Shown one piece after another: positions 47,449-55,134 of a stretch of DNA of 64,000 bases. The position numbers and the translations under genes are program-made. Source of the stretch: Rhodovastum atsumiense (GTDB taxonomy: Bacteria > Pseudomonadota > Alphaproteobacteria > Acetobacterales > Acetobacteraceae); assembly GCF_937425535.1 (NCBI RefSeq), contig NZ_OW485605.1, positions 50,899-114,898 on the forward strand, in the 5' to 3' direction. A model generated the notes under the pieces. It saw only the letters and a program-made list of their open reading frames with translations, did no database searches and had not been told where the DNA came from. Numbering within the stretch: the first letter of the stretch is position 1; every line of letters begins with the position of its first letter.

Positions 47449-47477
47449 TTGACTTTTCGGAAGACCTTTGATCTACT
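47449..47477 (+). promoter_or_regulatory. Sigma70-like promoter within the array
   Basis: TTGACT at 47449 and TCTACT at 47472 with a 17-base gap. It is followed by a leader of about 100 bases, then a short reading frame at 47583 and the gene at 47780. Confidence 0.5.
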
Positions 47478-47582
47478 CTGGCGATCATGCTGCACACAGG
47501 TTTCCTGATCGCGATACGCTGACCTGACCGCGCAAGCGGTCGCACCAGCCTTTTGTCGCGACATCAGGAACCCTCCCCTCCA

Positions 47583-47678
47583 ATGACCACCGTCATCGAC
47601 ACGGCCGCAGCCGGGCTGCATGCGCGTCTTCGCGCCAGTCTGCCGCTCCCCGAACGCGCCCGCCCTCAGGCCGCCTGA
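47583..47678 (+). CDS. Very short reading frame between promoter and hairpin
   Basis: 31 residues, MTTVIDTAAAGLHARLRASL onward. It ends with GCCGCCTGAC and is followed at once by a terminator hairpin, the same 3' layout as the genes ending at 45630, 45935 and 48400. That shared ending is the main support. The RBS is weak (AGGAA about 15 bases upstream), so it may be untranslated, or a leader. Confidence 0.35.
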   Translation: MTTVIDTAAAGLHARLRASLPLPERARPQAA

Positions 47679-47686
47679 CGCATTCC

Positions 47687-47720
47687 AGCCCGCCCCGGGT
47701 CAGGGGCGGGCTCTCTTTGA
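47687..47720 (+). terminator. Terminator hairpin, array unit 6
   Basis: AGCCCGCCCC and GGGGCGGGCT form a 10-bp stem with a 6-base loop and then CTCTTTG. Confidence 0.8.
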
Positions 47721-47779
47721 ACGTGGCGGCCGCGCTGCGCGCCGCCCGGTGTCCAACCCAACCCAAGGAGTCCATCTCC

Positions 47780-48400
47780 ATGCACACCACCGAAGCCGTC
47801 GCCGCGTGCGTGTACCCCCACCTGGAACGCCTCGGCATCGGCGAGGCCCAGATCGAGGCCGACACGCACGAGGTCACCGTCGCCTATCGCGGCAACTGGG
47901 CGTCCGTGCGGCTGCCGAACCCGCCGCGCAGCATGCCCGCCGAACTCCGGGAAGAGATCCTCGCCGCCTCAGCGCCGTCCTTCGCGTTCGGCGGCGAAGG
48001 CAAGAGCACCCTCGGCGCGCTCAACGGCACCGCGTTCCCCGACGCCGACGCGGTCGCCCGCTGCCTGCTGTCGCACCTCGAGGGGCTGCCCAAGCTCACG
48101 CTGGCACAGGCGCGCGGCGGCGCGGCCGCAGACCGCGTGCTCGCCGAAGTCACCCGCGCGCTGGCGGAGGCGTGCCCGCGGGCGAACTGGCGCCGTGGCG
48201 ATAACGACACTGTGTGGGCCGACCTGTTCGACGGCGGGTTCGCAGGGGTGCAGGCCCTGCCGCTCTGGGGCTACGTCGCCCGCGCGCGCAACGCCCGCGG
48301 CGAAGACATCAAGCACCCGGGCCGCGTCCACAACGGCCTCCGCAGCGCGGCCGAGGAAGCCCTCCAGCTGCTCGGCATGCCCAACAACACCGCCGCCTGA
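47780..48400 (+). CDS. Hypothetical protein in the array
   Basis: A 206-residue protein: TTEAVAACVYPHLERLGIGE, DTHEVTVAYRGNWASVRLPN and PSFAFGGEGKSTLGALNGTA. The second half has two Trp-rich segments (CPRANWRRGDNDTVWADLFD, ALPLWGYVARARNARGEDI). No family is recognised; the first half reads like an alpha/beta unit. AAGGAGTCCATCTCC precedes the ATG. The stop is in GCCGCCTGACC and a hairpin follows. Confidence 0.5.
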   Translation: MHTTEAVAACVYPHLERLGIGEAQIEADTHEVTVAYRGNWASVRLPNPPRSMPAELREEILAASAPSFAFGGEGKSTLGALNGTAFPDADAVARCLLSHLEGLPKLTLAQARGGAAADRVLAEVTRALAEACPRANWRRGDNDTVWADLFDGGFAGVQALPLWGYVARARNARGEDIKHPGRVHNGLRSAAEEALQLLGMPNNTAA

Positions 48401-48408
48401 CCACCGCA

Positions 48409-48434
48409 GGCCCGCCTCTTGCCGGAGGCGGGCC
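48409..48434 (+). terminator. Terminator-like hairpin, array unit 7
   Basis: GGCCCGCCTC and GAGGCGGGCC pair perfectly around TTGCCG. It is followed by ACAGCTTC, so the U-run is weak. Confidence 0.55.
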
Positions 48435-48491
48435 ACAGCTTCCCGGGCGGCTGAAGCTGCCCGGTTCCTCATCCTTCGCGGAGATCCCACC

Positions 48492-48800
48492 ATGCTGTCC
48501 ATCCACTCGCCGGACCTCCTCGCCGCGCTTGCTGCCGAAATGGCGCCGCTCGGCGGCTATGTCGCCAGTGACACCGACATGCTCTCTGTCGCCGTCGGCG
48601 GCACGTATGCCGCCCTGGCACCCGACGCCATCCAGCCGATGGCACGCGGCGTCCAGGTAACGCTCTGGCTCGAATCCTTCGGCGGACATCTCCGGTCCGA
48701 CCTCCGCCGCCTGCATGTGCGCGGCGGGCACCCGGAGGACGTCGCCCGTGCCATCGTCGGCACCATCACGGACGCGCTGCCGAAACAGGACGCAGCCTGA
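48492..48800 (+). CDS. Hypothetical protein in the array
   Basis: A 102-residue protein with an N-terminal helix (LLAALAAEMAPLGGYVASD) and a beta-like middle (MLSVAVGGTYAALAPD). The helix-strand start is shaped like that of the gene at 47780, and the spacing suggests duplication, but sequence identity is not obvious. The longer frame upstream is a shadow. GAGATCCCACC precedes the ATG. A weak hairpin follows. Confidence 0.5.
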   Translation: MLSIHSPDLLAALAAEMAPLGGYVASDTDMLSVAVGGTYAALAPDAIQPMARGVQVTLWLESFGGHLRSDLRRLHVRGGHPEDVARAIVGTITDALPKQDAA

Positions 48801-48828
48801 GTCATCCCAGGCACCGAACCCGGGAAGG

Positions 48829-48850
48829 GCCGCCTCCGACCAGGGGCGGC
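48829..48850 (+). terminator. Weak hairpin, array unit 8
   Basis: GCCGCC and GGCGGC form a short stem, then TCTTCC. It is weaker than the other array hairpins. Confidence 0.4.
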
Positions 48851-49002
48851 TCTTCCGCCGTGCCCACGAGCCCAGAACAGCCTCAGGGAATCGGTCAAAG
48901 CCCGAGCAAGGCCAAGGCCATGCTGGCCGAAACCGCCGACCAGAGACTCGCCCGCTGTGCGGACCCCGGCCCTCTGCTACCCTCCTGCCTACAGGAGACC
49001 CC

Positions 49003-49212
49003 ATGGCCAACGACGGCATCCTCGACCAGAAACGACGCGCCGATGAGAAGCAGGCGTCGCGGGACCGCGACCAGCAGAGGCTGGCGGCAGGCGAAGTCAC
49101 GGCCGCCGAGCTTGCCAGGGAGAACTCATTCTTCCGGAGCTTCGACCTGGAGAAGTTCGCCATTGAGTCAATCGGCGGTCGGCCGCTCCGGCGCCGGCGG
49201 CCCAAGGGCTGA
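49003..49212 (+). CDS. Small charged protein in the array
   Basis: A 69-residue protein, mostly one charged helix (KRRADEKQASRDRDQQRLAA) and then FFRSFDLEKFAIESIGGRPL with a basic tail RRRRPKG. ACAGGAGACCCC precedes the ATG. It resembles short phage proteins that bind nucleic acid through a basic end, but nothing specific is seen. Last gene of the array on the plus strand with a good RBS. Confidence 0.5.
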   Translation: MANDGILDQKRRADEKQASRDRDQQRLAAGEVTAAELARENSFFRSFDLEKFAIESIGGRPLRRRRPKG

Positions 49213-49238
49213 GGGACGGCCGCGGCCCCGGGACGGAC

Positions 49239-49379
49239 ATGTCAACACTGCGCGCCGATCCTGCAGTGGCGCGGGCGGCGCTCTGCGCGGGTGCTGGGGC
49301 GGTGCCACGCTGCCTGCACCGCAGCGTCAGCCACGACGTGCTGCGCCTCGACGCCTATGCCTTCGGGGAGGCCGTGTAG
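49239..49379 (+). CDS. Short possible reading frame, uncertain
   Basis: 46 residues, MSTLRADPAVARAALCAGAG onward, ending DAYAFGEAV. It fills the gap before the convergent tautomerase gene. No RBS of note is present. Listed because no other feature explains this stretch; it may be non-coding. Confidence 0.25.
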   Translation: MSTLRADPAVARAALCAGAGAVPRCLHRSVSHDVLRLDAYAFGEAV

Positions 49380-49386
49380 ACCGTCC

Positions 49387-49794
49387 CTAGCCCGGGTTGG
49401 CCGCAGCCCACCGGGCGTTCTGCGTGCGACCGCCGTAGCCGTAGGCGTCACCGTCCACGGCGTGCACGAGGACGTAGCTTTCCTCGTGCAGTGGCCCGAG
49501 CAGTGCCGCCATACCATCGAAGGCCGCGCGCACGAAGGCCGCCGTCTCACCCTTGGTGTTCGTGCCGGCGGTGATCTTGATGTCGAGCCAGAACGCGGCC
49601 TTGCCGTCCTCCACCGCCGGGCGGCGGCCGGCGACGAACCAGCCTTGCGGGTCCGCTGGCTCGACGAGGACGGCCGTCACGCCCGGGTCCTTGCTGAGGC
49701 ATTCCCGCCCGAGCCGGGCGGCGAGGGCGGCGATCGCGCCGCGCAGTTCGGGTCGAGGCGCGGGTGTGACGTAGCGGACCTGGATCATCGGCAT
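49387..49794 (-). CDS. Tautomerase-family protein
   Basis: A 135-residue protein. After removal of Met the N-terminus would be Pro (MPMIQVRYV), as in the tautomerase superfamily where Pro1 is the catalytic base. LRGAIAALAARLGRECLSKD and the C-terminal beta strands (GPLHEESYVLVHAVDGDAYG) fit the 4-oxalocrotonate tautomerase-like fold. These are host metabolic enzymes, unusual in phages. It is divergent from the LysR gene 95 bases away, the common layout for a regulator and its target. Start at 49794 is chosen for Pro1; the frame runs further upstream. Confidence 0.7.
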   Translation of the reverse strand: MPMIQVRYVTPAPRPELRGAIAALAARLGRECLSKDPGVTAVLVEPADPQGWFVAGRRPAVEDGKAAFWLDIKITAGTNTKGETAAFVRAAFDGMAALLGPLHEESYVLVHAVDGDAYGYGGRTQNARWAAANPG

Positions 49795-49854
49795 CGGATG
49801 CGTCTCCTCATTGGGATCGGCCGCATCGTGGCCCGCCCCGATGGAACGCGGAAC

Positions 49855-49868
49855 GCTATGAAGATAGC
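49855..49868 (+). promoter_or_regulatory. Inverted repeat in the tautomerase-LysR intergenic region
   Basis: GCTAT and ATAGC flank GAAG, between the two divergent starts. It is a plausible LysR-type binding site. AT-rich TAGAATATTAT at 49880 directly before the LysR start could be part of its promoter. Confidence 0.45.
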
Positions 49869-49889
49869 TTCTCATCATAGTAGAATATT

Positions 49890-50741
49890 ATGATGCTCGA
49901 CCTTGAATCCGTCCGCCTCTTCGTCCTCGCGACCGATTTCGGCAACCTCACCCGCGCGGCCGAGGCGGCCGGCACGGTGCAGCCTGTCGTCAGCCAGCGC
50001 CTGAAGGCGTTGGAGGCGGCGCTCGGACGGCGGCTGTTGGAGCGCACGCCGCGCTTCGTGCGCCCCACCCCGGACGGAGCCGCCTTCCTCGAACGCGCCC
50101 GTGCGCTCCTCGCCGCCCACGACGCAGCAGTGCGGTTCACGCCGACCCCTGCCGTGCGTTTCGCGATCGGCCTGAGTGAGCACGCCATCGGCGTCGGCCT
50201 GGAAAGCGTGCTGCGGCGGGTGCGGGCGGCGCTGCCCTGCGGCGCCACGGTCGAGGTGCGGACCGGGCAGTCGCAGCCGTTGCGGGCCGCTTTCGACGCC
50301 GGCGAGATCGACGCCGTGGTGATCCGCCGCGAGGCGGGCGGCAGCGAGGGCGAGGTGTTGGGAACCGACCCGCTTGGCTGGCGCGCGGCGGACGGGTTCA
50401 GGCTCTGCCCGGGTGAGCCGGTGCCGCTGGCGACGCTCGCGCCTCCCTGCGGCGTGCGGGCCGCGGCGCTGCGCGCCCTCGAACGGGCGGGGATCGCCTG
50501 GCAGGAGGCTTTTCTCGGCGGAGGTTGCGCGGCGCTGCTTGCTGGCGCGCGAGCGGGGCTGGGGGTGGCGCCCATGGGACGTGCCGCTTCCGGCGATGCG
50601 CCGGATGCCGGGCCGACGCTGGGACTGCCGCCGTTGCCGGCATCGGAAATCGTGCTGTTCGGCCGGGCGGGCGCGCCGACCAGCGCGGCCGCATTGCGCG
50701 CCGTCGCGGCCGGGTTGCGTGCGGCGTTGCTTCCCAGATAG
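49890..50741 (+). CDS. LysR-family transcriptional regulator
   Basis: A 283-residue protein with the LysR N-terminal HTH: LFVLATDFGNLTRAAEAAGT then QPVVSQRLKALEAALGRRLL (residues about 10-48) and RTPRFVRPTPDGAAFLERAR. The effector domain is about 190 residues, a little shorter than usual, and begins FAIGLSEHAIGVGLESVLRR. It is divergent from the tautomerase gene, so it probably controls it. No clear ribosome-binding site precedes the ATG pair at 49890/49893, so translation may be leaderless. Likely host-derived cargo. Confidence 0.88.
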   Translation: MMLDLESVRLFVLATDFGNLTRAAEAAGTVQPVVSQRLKALEAALGRRLLERTPRFVRPTPDGAAFLERARALLAAHDAAVRFTPTPAVRFAIGLSEHAIGVGLESVLRRVRAALPCGATVEVRTGQSQPLRAAFDAGEIDAVVIRREAGGSEGEVLGTDPLGWRAADGFRLCPGEPVPLATLAPPCGVRAAALRALERAGIAWQEAFLGGGCAALLAGARAGLGVAPMGRAASGDAPDAGPTLGLPPLPASEIVLFGRAGAPTSAAALRAVAAGLRAALLPR

Positions 50742-50804
50742 GCGCGGCTTTCCGCTGCCTATCACCCCCGATAACCCGCATTTCCGCAGCCCGGGCACGG
50801 TCTT

Positions 50805-50828
50805 GGGCGGCCCAGGATAAGGCCGCCC
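50805..50828. terminator. Hairpin between the LysR gene and the convergent 481-residue gene
   Basis: GGGCGGCC and GGCCGCCC form an 8-bp stem with an 8-base loop. It could stop transcription from both sides. There is no long U-run. Confidence 0.5.
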
Positions 50829-50838
50829 TCCCGCTTCC

Positions 50839-52284
50839 TCAGCTGCGCATGAGGCGACGGAAATGCGTCTTCTGGGCCTGCCGCGTCGTCAGGGTCTTAG
50901 CCATGAGGTCATCGAGCGCGCGGACGCGCTTGGTCACCTGGTCGAGCAGCGCCGCAAGGATGGCGTTCCCGTCGCCATAGAGGGCATCTTCCAGACGTTC
51001 GAGAAGGCTGTTCGCCTCCCGGCCGTCCGCATGCGTCAGCGTCGCCTGGACGACGTAGCCCTGCGCCCAGGGCGCGCTCGCCTCCATGAACTCCAATGCC
51101 TTACGCGGTTCGTAAGCGGCGACGTCCTCGAGGTAGACGCGGAGAACCTCAGGGTCGATCTCGATACGACGCGGCGTGCAGACCACCTCGGCGACCAAGC
51201 CGCTCCCAAACTCGCTCTCGCCATCCCCTTCGAGTTCCCTGATGTACTGCTCATACAGGGGACAGGCGAACGCGACATTCGTGCCGGCCATCAAGGAGAA
51301 CTGGCCCTCGCCCTCTCCGACGCGGATGCCTCCGCCGAACGGCACTCCCTGCTCCCAGCGCCGGGCCGAGCGGTCGAAGAAGCGCGCGGGCGGCTCGCCC
51401 GGCCTGTCCTGAACCATTGTCCACGGCTCGGCGACCAGGACAGCGCGGATCTTGTCCCTGTTCCTCACCAGGGCGAGCGAGACCACCTCGTAGACCTGAA
51501 ACCGAACGCGCCCGATCTCCCGGCTGATATAGACCGGGAAGCCGGAGGGGTTCCGCTCGTGGCGGTAGCACTCGCCCTGACCCGAGGCGACGCGGCGCAT
51601 GAAAAGCCGCACGGAGGGTTCGTGGCCGAGGTCGACAGGGTCATCAGGCAAGGCGACCATGCCGTTGGTCGCCGGGTCGTAGATCACCCCCATTCGCCCG
51701 CTCGCCTCGAAGAACTCCTTGAGGTCGATCAGCTCGCCGCCTGTCCCCTCCCGCGCCCTGCCGAAGTAAGTACCCAGCGCGATGAGGTCAGCCGCGAGTT
51801 CGTCATGGGGGGCGGACGTCTCTTCGTTGAACGGGGCGAGGTAGTCTGCCACCGCCACGCCGAGGTCCTCCAGAAGCGGAAGCTCCTCCTTCCCCGCCAG
51901 CCGGGCGACCGTCCGGACGATCTGGACGTAGCGCTGGAGCTTCTTCGAGATGTCCCGTCTGGCGGCGGCACCCTGAACCAGTTCGCCGATTGGCGTCATT
52001 TCCCTGGCCGTGAGCATGTAGCGAAAAGTGCCGCTCGCTTCCTCCACCAGCCCCGCCTCCTTGCAGACGGTCGAGGGCTGCAGACCGTGGGTCCGCACCA
52101 TCCTGGTGCAGACGGTCATGGCCGCGAACGCCTGCTCGGACGAGAGTCTCCGCCTGGCGCCCACCGGCATGTCGCCGCCGTGCTCGAGCCTGCGAGCGGC
52201 GGAAAGGACGAGTTGGCCGAGCGGGCTGCTGGCGGCGGTGGCTGCGTCGGTACGGAGCATTTCGACGATGTCCTCGATGGTCAC
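50839..52284 (-). CDS. Large protein of unknown function with an upstream repeat array
   Basis: A 481-residue protein that I do not recognise. It has helical N-terminal parts (LLEDLGVAVADYLAPFNEET, LIDLKEFFEASGRMGVIYDP), and a mixed middle (GFPVYISREIGRVRFQVYEV, VRNRDKIRAVLVAEPWTMVQ). The C-terminal helical end (LLDQVTKRVRALDDLMAKTL) is rich in basic residues (RQAQKTHFRRLM). No catalytic or transmembrane motif stands out. It is the last gene of the minus-strand early block and is preceded by tandem 10-bp repeats, which suggests its own regulation. A role in phage replication control or host takeover is possible. Confidence 0.65.
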   Translation of the reverse strand: MTIEDIVEMLRTDAATAASSPLGQLVLSAARRLEHGGDMPVGARRRLSSEQAFAAMTVCTRMVRTHGLQPSTVCKEAGLVEEASGTFRYMLTAREMTPIGELVQGAAARRDISKKLQRYVQIVRTVARLAGKEELPLLEDLGVAVADYLAPFNEETSAPHDELAADLIALGTYFGRAREGTGGELIDLKEFFEASGRMGVIYDPATNGMVALPDDPVDLGHEPSVRLFMRRVASGQGECYRHERNPSGFPVYISREIGRVRFQVYEVVSLALVRNRDKIRAVLVAEPWTMVQDRPGEPPARFFDRSARRWEQGVPFGGGIRVGEGEGQFSLMAGTNVAFACPLYEQYIRELEGDGESEFGSGLVAEVVCTPRRIEIDPEVLRVYLEDVAAYEPRKALEFMEASAPWAQGYVVQATLTHADGREANSLLERLEDALYGDGNAILAALLDQVTKRVRALDDLMAKTLTTRQAQKTHFRRLMRS

Positions 52285-52340
52285 GGTGACCTCCTATTGC
52301 TGAACGGGGTCATCGTCCGAGACGGGGGCGGAAGAGTCAC

Positions 52341-52415
52341 GCTACGCTACGAAATTTTGTTGGCTTCTAATCCGTAGCGCATTCTGCTGGCAATCCGTAG
52401 CGCAGTCCGTAGCGC
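52341..52415 (-). promoter_or_regulatory. Tandem GCGCTACGGA repeats upstream of the 481-residue gene
   Basis: On the minus strand GCGCTACGGA occurs three times (52415-52406, 52403-52394, 52380-52371) with gaps of 2 and 13 bases. TCGTAGCGTAGCG follows near 52340-52352 in the other orientation. They end about 55 bases before the ATG of the 481-residue gene. This looks like a regulator-binding array or iteron set. Confidence 0.65.
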
Positions 52416-52501
52416 TGTGTGCGACATCCACCCGCCAGCGGCCACGCCGGACCGAGCGGCCGCCGTGTCGGCAAGGTGGCGGAGGTCCCACAGGATGCCG
52501 A

Positions 52502-52834
52502 TCAGGCCCATCGGCGGGCTGCCTGGGCGACGGCGGCGGCCAACGCCTCCTCGGCGGCGCGCATTGCCGCGCCCCGGTCCACGTAGAGGTCCGGCGACCC
52601 GCGCGTGTGCGCACGGCAGGGAACGACGTAGTAGCCCCACCACGCCCCGACGTCGAACACCTTGGCGGTGCCGCCCGGCGTCTCCAGCCGCCACTCGCAC
52701 TCTCCGCCGTCCCCGGAGCCGAGCCGCAGGAGGTCCCAGGTCGGAGGCACCTGCGGATCGGTGACGCCGCCCTCGGCACGCGCGCAGGCCCGCACGGCGC
52801 TGGCATCCAGCACGCGAATGATGTCGTGGAACAT
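52502..52834 (-). CDS. Hypothetical protein of the early block
   Basis: A 110-residue protein: MFHDIIRVLDASAVRACARA and VFDVGAWWGYYVVPCRAHTR, with a C-terminal Ala-rich helix. The ATG lies downstream of a longer open frame that lacks protein character. Three Cys occur. No family is recognised. It is co-directional with, and 88 bases from, the upstream gene at 52922. Confidence 0.5.
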   Translation of the reverse strand: MFHDIIRVLDASAVRACARAEGGVTDPQVPPTWDLLRLGSGDGGECEWRLETPGGTAKVFDVGAWWGYYVVPCRAHTRGSPDLYVDRGAAMRAAEEALAAAVAQAARRWA

Positions 52835-52921
52835 CGCGGCCACCTTCCCCCTGTCTCGCTGCCTTGCGGCCCTCAAGGAAATCGGGCACCCCGGCGGCAA
52901 GCCACAAGAGCGGCTGCCGCC

Positions 52922-53371
52922 TTACCCCACCTGTCCGGTGCCACGCATGCACCTCGGCGCCGTAAGCCGCTGCTCGGGCCGCTGCGGTCCTCGCGCGGCT
53001 TCCACCTCGCGGCGGTCCTGCGCCTCCAGGCAGGCGTCTCGCGGACGGCGGCGCTCCTCCTGGCGCTCCTGCCACGCGGCGAACTCCGCCGCGTAGTCGT
53101 ACGCGAGCGGCTCCTTGGCCGCCTCCTTGCTCCCGGTCGCCGTCAGCGTCATGTGCCAGATGTCACGGCCCTCCTGGCCATCTGCGGGAGCTATCAGCCC
53201 GCGCGCATGCAGAGCGACTACGGTCGCGACAGGAACCCCCGGGATTGCTGGCATGCGGCCAAAGAAAGCGCAGTGCAGCCCTCCAGCCCCGCGCTGCCAG
53301 ATCAGTGGGTCTGGGCGGTCCCGCAGGAGCGCCAGGAGGAACCGCATGCCATCCGAAAGCTGCTGTTTCAT
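52922..53371 (-). CDS. Hypothetical protein coupled to the macro-domain gene
   Basis: A 149-residue protein: QQLSDGMRFLLALLRDRPDP, then a winged-helix-like middle (VPVATVVALHARGLIAPADG, HMTLTATGSKEAAKEPLAYD) and a basic C-terminus with ERQEERRRPRDACLEAQDRR. It could be a small DNA-binding protein. Its ATG overlaps the stop of the macro gene (ATGA). No family is recognised. Confidence 0.5.
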   Translation of the reverse strand: MKQQLSDGMRFLLALLRDRPDPLIWQRGAGGLHCAFFGRMPAIPGVPVATVVALHARGLIAPADGQEGRDIWHMTLTATGSKEAAKEPLAYDYAAEFAAWQERQEERRRPRDACLEAQDRREVEAARGPQRPEQRLTAPRCMRGTGQVG

Positions 53372-53973
53372 GCAGCCGCCCTCGTCAACCCCCAGCGGGC
53401 GCACTCGACATCGACGAGACGCCCCAGCGCATCGCGCCAGCTGGCCGGAGGCGCGCCCTCCGCATGCCGAATGGCCAGCGCCATCTGCCGCGCGGCCACC
53501 TCGGGCGGCAGCCGTCCGACCCCCGTGCCCAGGCCCGTGCACGCGATGGTCGTCCCGGCCGGGAGCGGGATCCGTCTCGCGGCACCGATAGCCGCGTGCA
53601 TCGCAAGGTAGGCGTTGACCGAGCCGCGGATGTCCCGTGGGGACTCCATGGTCGGCGCGTAGAGCAGCCAGCGGCCCGTCACCAGATCGCCATCCGCAGG
53701 CACGGCCACTGCCGCCCCGACAGGCAGGAAGCCGCCGTGTTCGGATGCAATCGCCGCCCGCACGCGCCCCTCGACGCCGGGAAGCATCCTGGCGATGGCA
53801 AGGTCGACACCGCCGTCCATCATGCCGAACGAATTCCCTGCAGCAATGAGGGCATCCCAGCCGGTTGGCTGCAGGAGGCCAGCCGTCGCGGAGACGCCAT
53901 CGCGGCCCTCGAGAGCGCGCGTCAGCGCGCCGAGGAATGCGGCATGCGGGTCCACAAAGTTGAACTGATACAT
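53368..53973 (-). CDS. Macro-domain protein (ADP-ribose binding)
   Basis: A 201-residue protein with the macro-domain signature AAGNSFGMMDGGVDLAIARM near residue 45 (the N-S-x-G-x-M-x-G-G-V-D core). CTGLGTGVGRLPPEVAARQM near 150 forms the second phosphate loop. VNAYLAMHAAIGAARRI sits between them. Macro domains bind or hydrolyse ADP-ribose derivatives. The ATG at 53973 follows GGAGGGAACGAGA. It is coupled to the gene at 52922. A role against NAD- or ADP-ribose-based defence is inference. Confidence 0.8.
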   Translation of the reverse strand: MYQFNFVDPHAAFLGALTRALEGRDGVSATAGLLQPTGWDALIAAGNSFGMMDGGVDLAIARMLPGVEGRVRAAIASEHGGFLPVGAAVAVPADGDLVTGRWLLYAPTMESPRDIRGSVNAYLAMHAAIGAARRIPLPAGTTIACTGLGTGVGRLPPEVAARQMALAIRHAEGAPPASWRDALGRLVDVECARWGLTRAAA

Positions 53974-54004
53974 TCTCGTTCCCTCCGTTTCTTCTCGAGC
54001 CGCC

Positions 54005-54469
54005 TCACTCGACGTGCGCGCCGCCCACAAGCATCTCGGCCGCCATCTGCGCATCCGCGCGCGAGGCCGCCAGCACGACGCACAGCTGCCCCAGACGCGC
54101 CACAACGGCGCTCCAACCCTCGCCGCCCGGCATGCGCTGAACGGATGCAAGCAGGCTCTGCTCACCCTCCGGGCCGGCGGTGAGCACCCAAACGGCAGAG
54201 CCGTCGTGGGCCCGAACGACATCCCAGCCACGCTCGGCGTTCCCGGTGACCGGTGCCGCCGCCAAGCCAGCCAGAGCGGCCACCACGTCGCGGAACTCGG
54301 ATCCGGCGCGCCGGACCTCCGCCGACGGCGCGCGCTCCCCACCGATACGGCGGACAGCCGCCACTGGCACGGACGCGAGCGCGGCAAAGAAGGCCAGCGC
54401 CCTGGCCACCCGGCGGCCGAACCCTGCGTCCGGGCGGCGAACCTCGGCAACAGCATGACGGGCGGTCAT
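54005..54469 (-). CDS. Hypothetical protein of the early block
   Basis: A 154-residue protein with a basic N-terminus, one weakly hydrophobic stretch (ALAFFAALASVPVAAVRRI, residues about 26-44) that may be a membrane anchor, and a beta-rich second half (GWDVVRAHDGSAVWVLTAGP, VVARLGQLCVVLAASRADAQ). Start overlaps the stop of the gene at 54466 (ATGA). No family is recognised. Confidence 0.5.
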   Translation of the reverse strand: MTARHAVAEVRRPDAGFGRRVARALAFFAALASVPVAAVRRIGGERAPSAEVRRAGSEFRDVVAALAGLAAAPVTGNAERGWDVVRAHDGSAVWVLTAGPEGEQSLLASVQRMPGGEGWSAVVARLGQLCVVLAASRADAQMAAEMLVGGAHVE

Positions 54470-54819
54470 GGCGGCGTCACCTCGTACTCGAACTCGCCGC
54501 GGGGCTGGTCCTCCTGGCTGTCGTCGAGCTTGCTGATGTCGAAGTAAATGACGGTCCACCCGGGCAGCTCGGCCTTGATGGCCTGCGCGATGGCCAGCCC
54601 CTCGGCGGCGTAGGCGGTCTCGTCGAATGGCACGGGCGACCCGTCCGGCAAGTGGTCGATGCACGCGCTGTATCCATCCGCCCACGTGGCCAGCCGTTCC
54701 CGCAGGGCGCCGCTGATCGGCAGGTCTTCCGGATCCATCATGCAGCCGTCTTTCCACCACAGCCCCGAGCTGCAGTGGTCGGGCATCACGCGCACCCAAC
54801 GGTCCTCATCGTCAGCCAT
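54466..54819 (-). CDS. Acidic hypothetical protein of the early block
   Basis: A 117-residue acidic protein: MADDEDRWVRVMPDHCSSGL, MDPEDLPISGALRERLATWA and AIKAELPGWTVIYFDISKLD. The ATG at 54819 follows GGAGGCAGAC. The pattern of a WxDGCMM core with an alpha/beta end is not one I know. It is coupled by ATGA to the gene after it. Confidence 0.55.
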   Translation of the reverse strand: MADDEDRWVRVMPDHCSSGLWWKDGCMMDPEDLPISGALRERLATWADGYSACIDHLPDGSPVPFDETAYAAEGLAIAQAIKAELPGWTVIYFDISKLDDSQEDQPRGEFEYEVTPP

Positions 54820-54849
54820 GTCTGCCTCCAGCATCTCACCGCCCCCCGA

Positions 54850-55134
54850 TTATGCCGGTTGCGGCAACCCGAACAGCCTTGGACGCCTTGCCAACACTGC
54901 CGGCGGCCCCGCATCCGACGCCGCCGGCGCGCCGCTGCCGCCCTCTTCCTCCCCGTCGTCCAGCAGGTGGACGCGCCACCTGCACGACTGCCGGACCGCC
55001 TCCGCCAGCGCCGCGGCGACGGCCTCCGCGGACGCGCCGTCGTGCAGGCCGGACAGCAGGCGCTGGGCCCGGCCGACGGCGCCCGGCCGGGGCGTGAGGA
55101 CGACAACGATGGCGGGGGCGTCCTCATCGGTCAT
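54850..55134 (-). CDS. Small Ala-rich hypothetical protein
   Basis: A 94-residue protein: MTDEDAPAIVVVLTPRPGAV, a helical centre (SAEAVAAALAEAVRQSCRWR), then a Gly/Ala-rich tail. Start overlaps the stop of the gene at 55131 (ATGA). It is part of a chain of at least five overlapping small genes. No family is recognised. Confidence 0.5.
   Translation of the reverse strand: MTDEDAPAIVVVLTPRPGAVGRAQRLLSGLHDGASAEAVAAALAEAVRQSCRWRVHLLDDGEEEGGSGAPAASDAGPPAVLARRPRLFGLPQPA

Noticed and set aside
43300..49300. CRISPR array or similar because of regularly spaced hairpins
   Set aside because: The hairpins are separated by genes of variable length, not by uniform short spacers, and differ in sequence.
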